Of a stretch of DNA of 64,000 nt, positions 17,287 through 26,430 are shown one piece after another. Origin of the DNA: Maribacter polysiphoniae (lineage in GTDB: Bacteria; Bacteroidota; Bacteroidia; Flavobacteriales; Flavobacteriaceae). How positions within the stretch are numbered: position 1 is the stretch's first letter; each line of letters starts with the position of its first letter. Made by a program: the position numbers and the translations under genes. Below the pieces are notes generated by a model. The model ran no database searches. It was given only the letters and a program-made list of their open reading frames with translations, and had not been told where the DNA came from. The stretch lies in assembly GCF_003148665.1 (NCBI RefSeq), contig NZ_QGGQ01000011.1:1-64000 (forward strand), given 5' to 3'.

Positions 17287-17842
17287 TGTCCTTAGGTTGT
17301 TTTTGAAGCTATACATTACCCAAATGACAAAATATTGGCAATAGAACCTAACTTATTTAGTTAGATTTGATTAGGTAATGTATATCACATATGATTAGGT
17401 CTTAGCAATTTAATAAAATATTCCTAAATAAATTAACATTTTATTGTTTTGAGTTACCTATTGCTAAAATATGATATGCCTTCTACCTCTAAGAGACGAA
17501 TATAATAGGATTAATATGGGGAATCCGGGTCATATTCCTATTTGAAATAAGACAAAATTGAATTGATATAAGATTAAAATTAGTTTATTGAGTTAGTTTT
17601 TTTATCCTGTACAGCACCTTTGCTCCCAACCGACAAAGGTGTTGTTTTTTTTTGCATATCACCGATTACTGCAATCCCTCACCGATAATCAGCCATAACC
17701 ATGACGGGGCAAACATTGGACTTATACCCAACAGGAGTCGACAAGAATTGGCAATCCACTTACTTTGTGACGTTTGGATCCCCAGGCATCTCAACATGAA
17801 GAGCCAGAAACAAACATCTCAGCCATAGCTGTGCCCTAAAAC
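17287..17842. other. Gap of 556 bp: AraC promoter and an orphan plus-strand terminator
   Basis: The right part of the AraC control region holds TGACAAAATA at 17325-17334. Two ATTAGGT boxes lie between about 17369 and 17401, the first as GATTAGGTAATGT, which mirrors ACATTACC at 17313-17320. At 17611-17653 there is a strong plus-strand terminator. No gene reads into that terminator, so a small RNA or an unrecognised small gene may lie in this gap. No convincing reading frame was found. Confidence 0.5.
17611..17653 (+). terminator. Orphan intrinsic terminator
   Basis: A perfect 8-bp stem CACCTTTG/CAAAGGTG (17615-17622 and 17634-17641) is followed by TTG and nine T. It points along the plus strand although the nearest genes on both sides are on the minus strand. 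Confidence 0.7.
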
Positions 17843-18049
17843 CTAAGCCGCGCTCCCGCCAGCCTCTTTCTTAATCCCTAATTTCAGTAATATCTTCTCT
17901 AACAAACACCATTTGGTAAAAGCCGATTGGAACATATTGGCACCTATGAACATCGTAAACCACAGCCAATTGATATTTACGTACACGGCCATAATAACAC
18001 TCGCCATAATAAACACTCCTACTAAGGCCCTAAAATATGTATTCAACAT
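17843..18049 (-). CDS. DUF2892 (YgaP-like) membrane protein
   Basis: This 68-residue protein with two membrane helices carries the DUF2892 pattern: LNTYFRALVG at the start, then the second helix and FQSAFTKWCLLEKILLKLG with a conserved Cys. Such proteins often accompany rhodanese and other sulfur genes (the membrane part of YgaP). It is last in a minus-strand run behind the RND efflux genes, 22 bp after the PII-like gene. Confidence 0.8.
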   Translation of the reverse strand: MLNTYFRALVGVFIMASVIMAVYVNINWLWFTMFIGANMFQSAFTKWCLLEKILLKLGIKKEAGGSAA

Positions 18050-18071
18050 AAGATTTCTTTTTAATTGATTT

Positions 18072-18377
18072 TTAAATACTTCTTTCTACAGGAACAACAA
18101 TCGCCTTTATGGGATTATTGGTTTCCAAGCTCCCATTGAACTCCTTGATCAGTTCAAAAAGCGCATCTATCTTATCCTCACTGGTAAAAGAGAAAAACAA
18201 ACTGGACTCGACCCCTCCCTTAACGTTCGGGAACCAACTCGATTTCATCAATAAGGAAATAGGATTTTTATAACCATCAATATCAGAACCACTGAAATTC
18301 TCGATCTCGGCCTTTTTAAAAAGGTCCATGACCTGCTTCTCATACTGTTCAACAACAGTTACCATTAATAGCTTCAT
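18072..18377 (-). CDS. Small PII-like protein linked to RND efflux
   Basis: This 101-residue soluble protein has a beta-alpha-beta pattern (MKLLMVTVVEQYEKQVMDLF at the start, EDKIDALFELIKEFNGSLE near the end). It resembles PII-like/DUF3240-type proteins encoded beside RND pumps. It lacks the PII T-loop and nucleotide motifs, so no ligand can be named. It lies between the RND permease gene and a DUF2892 gene and is probably co-transcribed with the pump. Confidence 0.5.
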   Translation of the reverse strand: MKLLMVTVVEQYEKQVMDLFKKAEIENFSGSDIDGYKNPISLLMKSSWFPNVKGGVESSLFFSFTSEDKIDALFELIKEFNGSLETNNPIKAIVVPVERSI

Positions 18378-18528
18378 ACCTTTACATTTTAAATTAATTG
18401 TACTTCCACCATCCTTCTAAAAGATGGGATAAGAACGTATACCACAACTACGTTCCGGTATGGAGAATAGTGAAATCGGCCCTTATGGGCTAACCTTCAC
18501 TAATTGTCAATACCCGGCTCATCCATTA

Positions 18529-21500
18529 TTATTTATAATTTTTACGTTCGATCATATAGTACACCAAGGGCACAACCAAAAGCGTCAACACAGTAGACAC
18601 GATCGTTCCTCCCATAAGTGATATGGCCAATCCTTGAAAAATAGGATCGAATAAAATTACAAAGGCCCCGATAACCACAGTACCCGCAGTCAATAAAATG
18701 GGTACGGTCCGTACGGCACCAGCCTCGATAACCGCCTGTTTGATCGGTATCCCCTCGGCCAATCGCAGATTCACAAAGTCGATCAACAGGACGGAATTCC
18801 TCACCATAATACCCGCAAGGGCAATCATTCCGATAAAGGAGGTAGCCGTAAAGAAAGCCCCCAACAACCAGTGTCCCAATACGATACCTACCATGGATAA
18901 CGGTATGGCAACCATCATGACCACGGGTGCCTTAAAATTCTGGAACCAACCTACAATCAGAATATAAATGATGATAATGACCCCTAGGAACGCAATCCCC
19001 AAGTCTCTGAAAACTTCCAATGTAATTTGCCATTCACCATCCCATTTAACGGTATAATTGTCTTCAAAATCAGGTTGCTTTATATACAACTCATCCAGGG
19101 AATACCCTTCAGGAAGGTTTATTTGTTTCAGTTTATCGGTCATCCCTAAAATGGCGTATACGGGACTTTCCAAATCCCCGGCCATATCGGCCAGAACATA
19201 TACCACCCTTTTTTGGTTTTTGCGATAAATGCTTTTTGCCCTTGTCTTCTGTTCTATCGTGACCAAATCGCCTATGGTGACCATATGGCCTTGTTGTGAT
19301 TTGACCTTTAATTGTGCAATATCACCAATGGTCGACTTCTCTTTCTCATCCAAGGCCAAGACCAAACCTACCTGATGGGCAGCATCCTCGTCATAGAGAT
19401 TGGTCACGGATCTTTCGGACAACGCCATATTCATGGTATGGGCTATTTGTTGTGGTGCTACACCATACAACATAGCCTTTTCCTTATCGATTATAAATTC
19501 ATATTCGATTTGATCGGCCTCTACCATCCAATCCACATCGACAACATCTTCGGTATTGTTCAATATATTCTGGACTTGGTTGGCCACATCTATTTGTATA
19601 TCGTAATCCGGACCATAAATCTCACCCACAATGGTAGAAAGGACAGGAGGTCCTGGAGGTACTTCCACGATTTTCACATTGGCATTGAACCGCTTCCCTA
19701 TGCGTTGGATTTCGGGACGCAACAAACTGGCAATTTCATGACTCTGTTCGCTTCGCTCCCCCTTGTCGATAAGGTTCACTTGAATATCGGCCATATTACT
19801 TCCCCCACGCAGGTCATAGTGGCGTACGAGTCCATTAAAGGTTATTGGGGCCGATGTACCCACATACGTCTGATAATTCACCACTTCGCTGCGGGTAGCC
19901 AAATACTGTGCTATTTCCTTGGCCACTACTCCGGTACGCTCCAAGGTAGTGCCCTCGGGCATATCAATGACCACCTGAAACTCGTTCTTGTTATCAAAAG
20001 GCAACATTTTCACAGCAACCGATTTGGTAAAGAACAAACCAACGGAGGCAATCAACAGTAAGAACGTAATGCCTAAAAACAGCCACCTCTTCTTTTTATC
20101 CTCGATCAGTGGTTTTTCAAACTTCTCATACATACGATAGATAAAAGAATCCTCCATCGCTTTCTCCTCTTTCTCCCCGCTTCCCTTTTTTTCCTTTTCC
20201 CGAAGGAAGACAAACCCCAAATAGGGAGTTATCGTCAATGCCACAAAGAGTGACAACAACATCGCTATCGATGCACCAATGGGCATCGGACTCATATAGG
20301 GCCCCATTAAACCCGATACGAATGCCATGGGCAGTACGGATGCAATTACGGTGAATGTTGCTAAAATCGTCGGATTACCCACTTCATTGATCGCATATAA
20401 AGCCGCCTGTTTAAACGGCAAGCGTTTCATTTTAAAGTGACGGTGCATGTTTTCCGCAATAATGATGGAATCATCGACCACAATACCGGTGACGAATACC
20501 AAAGCGAAAAGCGTAATTCGGTTCAAGGTATAATCGAGCATGTAGTAGCTCAATAAAGTAAGGGCAAAAGTGATGGGGACCGATAAAAACACGACCAAGC
20601 CACCCCGCCAGCCCATGGCCAACATAACCACAAAGGTCACAGCGACAATGGCCCCAATAAGGTGCATTAAAAGTTCGGATACCTTATGGGAGGCTGTTTC
20701 CCCGTAGTTACGGGTTACCTCCACATGAACATCATCCGGAATCAAATCCTTTTTCAAATGCTCCACCTTATCCAATATGATATCGGATATCTTCATGGCA
20801 TCGGCTCCCTTACGTTTGGCAACGGAAATCGTTACTGCAGGATACTCGGATTTAAAATCGACCGCCTTTTCACTGGCTTGTCCAAAGCCCAACGCCACAT
20901 AATCCTTAGGAATCTCAGGTCCATCCTGAATACTTGCGATCTGCTTTAAGTAAATTGGCCTATTTTGTTGAACGCCAACCACTAAGTTCTCCACATCTTC
21001 GGCCGTTTCCAGGAATTTACCGGTGGTAACCGTGAACTCCGTGTCGTTTTTATCAAAGGAACCACCACCCAATTGCTGGTTATTGGCCTGGATCATTTGG
21101 GCCACGCCAAGAAAATCCAAACCACTTTCGGCCATCTTTTCCTTATCGAGTACGACCCTTAATTGCCTATTTCTGCCCCCGATTTTTTTAACCACCGACA
21201 CATCATTGATTTTTTCAATCTCATCGGTAAGCTCCTGTGCAATCAACTTAATGCGATAATCATCATAAGTATCGCTCCATAAGGTAAGCCCCAACATGGG
21301 CACATCATCAATGGCACGCGTTTTTACCAAGGGGAAAGTGACACCTTGGGGCATAATGTCCATATGCTTGTTGATCTCATTATAGAGCTTAACGAATGAC
21401 CGCTCTATATCCTCCCCTACATAGAATTGCACAATGACCATGCCCTGTTCTTTCATTGAAGTTGAGTACACATACTCGACTCCCTTGATGTTCGAAATCA

Positions 21501-21723
21501 GTTTTTCCAAGGGTTTCGTAACCCTGGATTCCACTTCTGTCGGACTTGCCCCTGGGTATCCCACAAAGATATCCGCCATAGGCACATCGATCTGGGGTTC
21601 CTCTTCCCTAGGTATTAAAAAGGAGCTGTAAACCCCAATGACCATAAACACGATCATCAGAAGTACTGTTAATTTAGATCCAATGAATAATTTGGCGATT
21701 TTGCCAGCTAATCCTTCCTTCAT
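18529..21723 (-). CDS. RND efflux permease (inner membrane)
   Basis: This 1064-residue RND transporter has twelve membrane helices in two repeats, each with a large periplasmic loop. Helix 4 carries the proton-relay pair in GIVVDDSIIIAEN, as in drug/HAE1-type pumps, not the single acidic residue of CusA. Start motifs (IPREEEPQIDVPMADIFV, YPGASPTEVESRV) are family standard. The adaptor and TolC genes precede it on the same strand, and the pump is headed by two Crp/Fnr-like sites. Its substrate is unknown; the setting suggests a toxic product of sulfur or nitrogen chemistry. Confidence 0.9.
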   Translation of the reverse strand: MKEGLAGKIAKLFIGSKLTVLLMIVFMVIGVYSSFLIPREEEPQIDVPMADIFVGYPGASPTEVESRVTKPLEKLISNIKGVEYVYSTSMKEQGMVIVQFYVGEDIERSFVKLYNEINKHMDIMPQGVTFPLVKTRAIDDVPMLGLTLWSDTYDDYRIKLIAQELTDEIEKINDVSVVKKIGGRNRQLRVVLDKEKMAESGLDFLGVAQMIQANNQQLGGGSFDKNDTEFTVTTGKFLETAEDVENLVVGVQQNRPIYLKQIASIQDGPEIPKDYVALGFGQASEKAVDFKSEYPAVTISVAKRKGADAMKISDIILDKVEHLKKDLIPDDVHVEVTRNYGETASHKVSELLMHLIGAIVAVTFVVMLAMGWRGGLVVFLSVPITFALTLLSYYMLDYTLNRITLFALVFVTGIVVDDSIIIAENMHRHFKMKRLPFKQAALYAINEVGNPTILATFTVIASVLPMAFVSGLMGPYMSPMPIGASIAMLLSLFVALTITPYLGFVFLREKEKKGSGEKEEKAMEDSFIYRMYEKFEKPLIEDKKKRWLFLGITFLLLIASVGLFFTKSVAVKMLPFDNKNEFQVVIDMPEGTTLERTGVVAKEIAQYLATRSEVVNYQTYVGTSAPITFNGLVRHYDLRGGSNMADIQVNLIDKGERSEQSHEIASLLRPEIQRIGKRFNANVKIVEVPPGPPVLSTIVGEIYGPDYDIQIDVANQVQNILNNTEDVVDVDWMVEADQIEYEFIIDKEKAMLYGVAPQQIAHTMNMALSERSVTNLYDEDAAHQVGLVLALDEKEKSTIGDIAQLKVKSQQGHMVTIGDLVTIEQKTRAKSIYRKNQKRVVYVLADMAGDLESPVYAILGMTDKLKQINLPEGYSLDELYIKQPDFEDNYTVKWDGEWQITLEVFRDLGIAFLGVIIIIYILIVGWFQNFKAPVVMMVAIPLSMVGIVLGHWLLGAFFTATSFIGMIALAGIMVRNSVLLIDFVNLRLAEGIPIKQAVIEAGAVRTVPILLTAGTVVIGAFVILFDPIFQGLAISLMGGTIVSTVLTLLVVPLVYYMIERKNYK

Positions 21724-21829
21724 TCTATTGATTATTTAATTTTTTGGGCGTTCGGGCGGGCTTTCACCAGTCGCTTTTTTTATACAAAAAAGAGCTCCAA
21801 CAATGGCTCAATCCCTAACGCAAAATTTA

Positions 21830-22906
21830 CTATTGGATACTGATTTTGGCTCCATTATACAATTTGCCTTCCGCCGATACGATATATTGCTCATCGGATG
21901 TCAAACCGGATAGTACCTCAACCTGGTCCCCCATGGTCCTACCCAATCGCAACCATCGCAACAAGGCCGTATTACTCTGGCTAACGGTATAAACCCCCGT
22001 TAGTTCCCCATTGTTGACGATCGCTTCTTTTGGGATCATAACCGATTGGGCATTCTTTTTCTGGGCGATAGGAAAACGTACCGTGGCATACATACCCGAT
22101 AAAATCCCAGCATCGGTCTTGTCTAAAACTACCTTGACCAAATATTGTCCCCCCGTGTTCTTGGACGATGTGCTTATTTCAACCACCTTGCCCTTAACCG
22201 TTTCATTCAAGGATTTTAATATCACATCCACCGTTGTATTGGCCTTGATCTCGAGTATTTCATTTTCCGGTACCATGGCCATTACTTGAAATTTTCCAGG
22301 TGATTCCACTTCCAACAAAGGCATACCAGGATTCGCCATATCCCCTTCCTTGATAAACTTATTAGTTACGATACCACTGAAAGGCGCTCGAATATTGGCA
22401 TATGAAAATTGGGCATTTACCTCATTCTTCATCTGTTTGGCTGCTTCCAATCGGGCTTTGGCCATATTATAATTGGCTGTTATGTCATCCAATTCCTTTT
22501 GGGAGGCACTATTTTCACTGAACAATGCCATAAACCGGTTGTAATCTTTCTCCGCATTGGTATATGCAGCCGTTGCTTCGGTAATACCTGCATTGACCTG
22601 GGCCAATTTTGCTGAAAGATCGGCATTACTGATACTGATCAACTGCTGGCCTTTTTGCACCTTATCGCCTACATTCACATATATCCTATCGACATAACCC
22701 ATCATTCGGGTACTCAAATTGGCGCTGTTTACAGCTTCGATCTTACCACTTGTTGTTAAGAAAGAATCCCCGCCTTCTTCGGATACCGAATTTACCGACA
22801 CCTTTATTATTGGGGTATTCTCCGCTATGTTTTTCTTTTTCCCATCCCCACAACTGGCAATGGAAAGTGCAAGCGTGATCAATCCTATGAAATACGTATT
22901 CCTCAT
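21830..22906 (-). CDS. RND periplasmic adaptor (membrane fusion protein)
   Basis: This 358-residue adaptor is anchored as a lipoprotein (LSIASCGD). It has the split lipoyl domain (GKIEAVNSANLSTRMMGYVD at the start, FSGIVTNKFIKEGDMANPGM after the helical hairpin), a beta-barrel and a membrane-proximal domain. It would connect the permease with the TolC channel encoded directly upstream (27 bp). Confidence 0.9.
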   Translation of the reverse strand: MRNTYFIGLITLALSIASCGDGKKKNIAENTPIIKVSVNSVSEEGGDSFLTTSGKIEAVNSANLSTRMMGYVDRIYVNVGDKVQKGQQLISISNADLSAKLAQVNAGITEATAAYTNAEKDYNRFMALFSENSASQKELDDITANYNMAKARLEAAKQMKNEVNAQFSYANIRAPFSGIVTNKFIKEGDMANPGMPLLEVESPGKFQVMAMVPENEILEIKANTTVDVILKSLNETVKGKVVEISTSSKNTGGQYLVKVVLDKTDAGILSGMYATVRFPIAQKKNAQSVMIPKEAIVNNGELTGVYTVSQSNTALLRWLRLGRTMGDQVEVLSGLTSDEQYIVSAEGKLYNGAKISIQ

Positions 22907-22933
22907 CTTGATGTTTATTTTTTTACTGTTGAA

Positions 22934-24238
22934 TTATTCCTTGGTTAAAAATTGTACATATGCCAGTGCATAGTTATGTTGAAAAATGGTGGCGTAATAC
23001 TCCAACCGCTTTTGTGCATATTGGGTTTCCGCCATCAATAAATCAGTGGTTTTCTCCAATCCTTGTTCAAATCTATTGGTTCGGATCCTTAACGATTCCC
23101 CAGACTGTGCCAAAGCAAGAGCCGTAAGCTCCAAGTTGTTTTTGGCATCTTGAAGCATACGTATGGCCCTATTCAGCTCTACCTGACTTTCCGCTTTATA
23201 TTGGTTGAGTTCCAATTTCGATTTTTCGAATTCGGCCCTACTTTTCTTTGCCTTACCAAAACGTTTTGAACCTGCGAAAATATCCCATTTCAATTCGGCC
23301 CCGAACAGATAGCCTTCCGCATCGGCCTGAAACACACCGTCATCATGCAACTCATACGTACCAAAAGCATTCAACCGTGGAAGAAAACTCATTTTATCGG
23401 ACCTGTACATTTGCTGGTAGGCCTCAGAGGCTGAGGACATGGCAAGAATATCCTTCCTGTTTTCCGGCAAAACATCAAAATCCACATCTTGGGTAAGAAC
23501 AGTCAATGAATCTGCAGGTTTCAAAATGATATAGCTTTGATCGTTCATCAAGACCGATAATTGGTTCGAGGCATTTTTAATATTGCTTAAGGCATATTGC
23601 AGCTGGTTATCGATCTCAGTAACCCGCACCTGAACGGCCAAAACATCCGATTTTTGTAAATACCCCTGTTTAAAGCTATTATCGGCCAACCTTTTATTCT
23701 CTAGAGCCGCTTCCTTTGCTTTTTCGAGTACTTCAACCGTTTTATAGGATAGTTGTAATTGCATATAGGCCTTATCGACCATCAATTGTATATAGTCTTG
23801 CTTGCGTTCTGCCTGCATTTGTGTGGCGTTCCATTTGGCTTTAGCCGCTTTTCGCTGGTAGAGTCCATCAAAATTCAACAAAGGTTGTTGTACTTCGATA
23901 CGCGTAGCAAAATCCTCTATTTGTTTGGGGTCGTTAAGCGATAGGGGGTCAAAATCAGCTTGGGTCAATATTTCCTGGTTCAACTTTGAACCAAAGGCCA
24001 TTAATGGATTTGTAGTGGCTATCCCTGTATGGGAAATACTGATATTGGGTAGCAACACAGCATTACTTTGCATATAGTCTCCCTTGGCCGCCAAAACCTC
24101 CTGTTCCGATATTTTGAGGGCATTATTCCCCTCAAGCACTTTAGTAAGCACTTCATCCTTGGTAATCAAGACTGTTTCTTGTGCCCGTATTCCCGTTAAA
24201 ACAATGAAAAATGCAAGTATTAAAAGTATTCTCCTCAT
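22934..24238 (-). CDS. TolC-family outer membrane channel
   Basis: This 434-residue protein has a signal peptide (MRRILLILAFFIVLTGIRAQ) and two TolC repeats. The long coiled helices (for example FDGLYQRKAAKAKWNATQMQ and LNRAIRMLQDAKNNLELTAL) are typical. I chose the ATG at 24238; a GTG just before it would add one residue. It is the first gene of the efflux operon, and its promoter region has two Crp/Fnr-like palindromes 22 bp apart. Confidence 0.88.
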   Translation of the reverse strand: MRRILLILAFFIVLTGIRAQETVLITKDEVLTKVLEGNNALKISEQEVLAAKGDYMQSNAVLLPNISISHTGIATTNPLMAFGSKLNQEILTQADFDPLSLNDPKQIEDFATRIEVQQPLLNFDGLYQRKAAKAKWNATQMQAERKQDYIQLMVDKAYMQLQLSYKTVEVLEKAKEAALENKRLADNSFKQGYLQKSDVLAVQVRVTEIDNQLQYALSNIKNASNQLSVLMNDQSYIILKPADSLTVLTQDVDFDVLPENRKDILAMSSASEAYQQMYRSDKMSFLPRLNAFGTYELHDDGVFQADAEGYLFGAELKWDIFAGSKRFGKAKKSRAEFEKSKLELNQYKAESQVELNRAIRMLQDAKNNLELTALALAQSGESLRIRTNRFEQGLEKTTDLLMAETQYAQKRLEYYATIFQHNYALAYVQFLTKE

Positions 24239-24285
24239 CACTCAATTAATTTGTGGTAAAATTAGAAGGTGTCACATAACCTAAC

Positions 24286-24323
24286 AGTAACTTATGTTAC
24301 CTTGGGTTGTAACATTTGTTACC
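24286..24323. promoter_or_regulatory. Two GTAAC-N4-GTTAC palindromes before the RND operon
   Basis: AGTAACTTATGTTACC at 24286-24301 and TGTAACATTTGTTACC at 24308-24323 are spaced 22 bp centre to centre (two helical turns). A TAATTTTA box on the minus strand (24257-24264) lies 33 bp from the near site. The pattern matches binding of a Crp/Fnr-type dimer at an activating position. Confidence 0.7.
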
Positions 24324-24383
24324 CAAAAAAATCGTTACGGGAAAATCAGATCATAGGCATAGGCCAAATATGCTATGGATTAG

Positions 24384-25037
24384 CTAAAGTTTAACTCCAT
24401 AAGATAAATCACCTGCATCCCCAAGTCCGGGAACTATGTACCCCTTCTTGGTCAATTCATCATCAATGGCCGCAATCCATAAATGCGTGTCTTTAGGAAA
24501 GACCTTTTCTACATAGTCTACACCCTGTTTAGACCCAATTACCGAAATAATATGGATTTGTTTGGGTTGTCCATGGCTTTTCAGAGCCTTTAATACATTC
24601 TCCAAGGTTCTACCCGTAGCCAACATGGGATCGGTCAACACCAAGGTTTTGTTTTCCAGGCTGGGTGCTGCAAAATATTTTACAATGACCTCAAAATCAT
24701 CCCCTCCATTGGGGTGGTGCCTATAGGCCGAAATAAAGGCGTTTTCTGCACGGTCTAAATAATTCAACAACCCATTATGCAATGGGATTCCTGCCCTTAA
24801 TACCGAACAGAGTACAAGATCATCCATGGGCAATGCGATATCCTTGGTCCCTAGTGGTGTCTGTACGGTCTTGTTTTCATACCCCAAGGTCTTACTCATT
24901 TCATAACACAGAATCTCTCCGATGCGTTCGATATTCCGTCGAAATCGCATAGGGTCTTTCTGAATCTCGATATCACGGATTTCGGCAATAAAACGATTCA
25001 ACACTGAAAATCCGGACTCAAAATCATGTAATATCAT
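24384..25037 (-). CDS. upp: Uracil phosphoribosyltransferase
   Basis: This is a complete 217-residue salvage enzyme (uracil plus PRPP to UMP). The PRPP loop LVLTDPMLATGRT and the uracil-binding end YIVPGLGDAGDLSYG are intact, as is SVLRAGIPLHNG. It is a housekeeping gene that happens to lie inside the stress island and has no visible link to it. Confidence 0.93.
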   Translation of the reverse strand: MILHDFESGFSVLNRFIAEIRDIEIQKDPMRFRRNIERIGEILCYEMSKTLGYENKTVQTPLGTKDIALPMDDLVLCSVLRAGIPLHNGLLNYLDRAENAFISAYRHHPNGGDDFEVIVKYFAAPSLENKTLVLTDPMLATGRTLENVLKALKSHGQPKQIHIISVIGSKQGVDYVEKVFPKDTHLWIAAIDDELTKKGYIVPGLGDAGDLSYGVKL

Positions 25038-25407
25038 AAACCTTGTTTTTAGCTTCTAAAATACGTCATAATTGGTAGTTTTTATTAACAAAAAAAGAAA
25101 AAATCCATTTACCATTCTTAGTGTAAAACCAATCGTTGATTCCTGCCGACCCGTAAAATCCATGGGCTTTAATCTTGTTCAATTACGTTCTCCATTTTTT
25201 CACTATTACACCATCCTTGGGGAATGCCCATGTATCCTTAAATTGATAATAAAAGCACCCGACGGCTGTCGGGCACTTCTTATTAACAACTAAATTAATG
25301 TGGAAATAGCCCACGTAACAAAAATCCTAAAAAGGATAAGCAGTGCTTTGCCCCCTTACAGACCTTTTACCTATTGTTAGCCTGAATACGATGGGACATT
25401 CAACTAC
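25038..25407. other. Gap of 370 bp between upp and the OB-fold gene
   Basis: It contains the upp promoter and, at 25251-25276, the terminator of the OB-fold gene. No other gene or repeat was recognised. Confidence 0.5.
25251..25276 (-). terminator. Terminator of the OB-fold protein gene
   Basis: The stem CCCGAC/GTCGGG with loop GGCT is followed on the minus strand by TTTTATTATC. The bases before the hairpin (AATTTAGTTGTTAATAAG) resemble those before the two terminators at 25991 and 26206. Confidence 0.65.
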
Positions 25408-25866
25408 TTAACTATTCCCTATTCTGTTTCCCATGCCTTTTTTTCGCCATCCACTCCAAACGGGATATCCATTATCATTCCTAAGTTTCAAGACATGCTC
25501 ATTTTTCTCAACTTCTTTTACGATAATGGCGGGCGCATTCTGGAAGGTTATCCTAGAACCGGTTATGCGCACTTCATCCCCTTTTTGAAATTGGATAACC
25601 TGATTGTCCAAATACCATGTTGGCCCCAAGTGAACCGATATCGTTTCCGTTTTGGTTTTAACACTCAAATATAGGCCTTGGGACATTTTATTGTTCTGCT
25701 CTATCCTCTCAACCCCAATTACCGTACCTATAAGGGTTTCCACTGTATTCGGGTTGTACATTCTACCGTAGTCGGAATTTTGTCCCCACCCCCTACTTCC
25801 TTTTTGGGCCGTTAAAGCGGTGGTTCCCAGTACAACAAATACGACCAAAAGCACTATTTTTTTCAT
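25408..25866 (-). CDS. Small secreted protein with a likely OB-fold domain
   Basis: This 152-residue protein has a signal peptide (MKKIVLLVVFVVLGTTALTAQ) and a predicted beta-rich central part (VETLIGTVIGVERI, GLYLSVKTKTETISVHLGP, GDEVRITGSRI). These resemble small OB-fold domains of periplasmic proteins. The tail is rich in Trp, Gly and basic residues. No function is known. It may be regulated with the island, since a Crp-like site lies about 320 bp upstream. Confidence 0.55.
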   Translation of the reverse strand: MKKIVLLVVFVVLGTTALTAQKGSRGWGQNSDYGRMYNPNTVETLIGTVIGVERIEQNNKMSQGLYLSVKTKTETISVHLGPTWYLDNQVIQFQKGDEVRITGSRITFQNAPAIIVKEVEKNEHVLKLRNDNGYPVWSGWRKKGMGNRIGNS

Positions 25867-25990
25867 GATGTCATCTTTTAACTATATCTGGGCGAAATTA
25901 TTCCAGTAATTAATCAAGTACAATGATTATGATCAGGTGAAAGGTACAAAGGGAATGGTTTGATGTTTTTTACATATAAGGGTATACCAT

Positions 25991-26018
25991 AAAAAAGCAT
26001 CCGCCGATCGGCGAATGC
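25991..26018 (-). terminator. Terminator of the candidate small transcript
   Basis: GCATCCGCCGATCGGCGAATGC (read on plus) forms a strong hairpin and is followed on the minus strand by six T. The sequence TTTGTTTGGTTGTTGATAAA precedes it. Confidence 0.75.
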
Positions 26019-26154
26019 TTTTATCAACAACCAAACAAAATTGACCAATGGGCACTGATCAATTTATCGTTAAACTACAATTGATCAAGGGCCTTACTTT
26101 TCCTTGGCACCTTCCAAAATTGTATTATATCCTCGAATTTCAATAGTTCTTACT

Positions 26155-26205
26155 TCGATAGCAAATTGCAATTAAAAACAAAACCCCACCGCTACTTTTG
26201 TTACA
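26155..26205 (-). promoter_or_regulatory. Crp/Fnr-like site and promoter of a candidate small RNA
   Basis: CGCTACTTTTGTTACA (26190-26205) keeps one perfect half (GTTACA) of the island palindrome. A box GCAATTTG (minus strand) lies 32 bp from its centre, the spacing seen at the stronger sites. A transcript would start near 26155 and end near 25990. Confidence 0.4.
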
Positions 26206-26247
26206 CAAAAAAAGACACCTACTCAATCGATGTAAGTGCCCTTTTTT
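26206..26247 (-). terminator. Terminator of the SQR gene
   Basis: The stem GGCACTTAC/GTAGGTGTC, using two G-U pairs, lies between A-rich and T-rich runs and ends in seven T on the minus strand. The preceding bases TTTGTTTGGTTGTTGAAAA are shared with the terminator at 25991. Confidence 0.65.
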
Positions 26248-26430
26248 CAACAACCAAACAAATCAATGAAATTAGGGGTGTTTATTGTACCTCGCGGGTA
26301 CCCCCATGGCCACCAGCAACAATGACCAATATTTTTAAACTTAAATAAATGAACTTAAAAAACTGAATGATGGGATTCATCATTATAAACCGTTTTCTTT
26401 TCGATATTCTACGTGTCATATTCTAAATTT

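Larger units (their letters stand above)
25867..26430. other. Gap of 564 bp with two minus-strand terminators and a Crp/Fnr-like site
   Basis: Following the minus strand from the SQR stop, one meets a terminator (26206-26247), then directly a palindrome CGCTACTTTTGTTACA (26190-26205). A -7-like GCAATTTG (26162-26169) stands 32 bp from its centre, and after about 165 bases comes a second terminator (25991-26018). A 25-codon frame is present but has no start after the predicted promoter. A short regulated RNA is the simplest reading. The rest is the promoter of the OB-fold gene. Confidence 0.5.

Noticed and set aside
26093-26170. Minus-strand 25-codon frame (LQFAIEVRTIEIRGYNTILE...)
   Set aside because: It looks protein-like, but has only a TTG start before the likely transcript start, so it is not reported as a gene.
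26166-26348. 60-codon plus-strand frame between SQR and the OB-fold gene
   Set aside because: It runs through the SQR terminator on the other strand and has no recognisable pattern or ribosome site.
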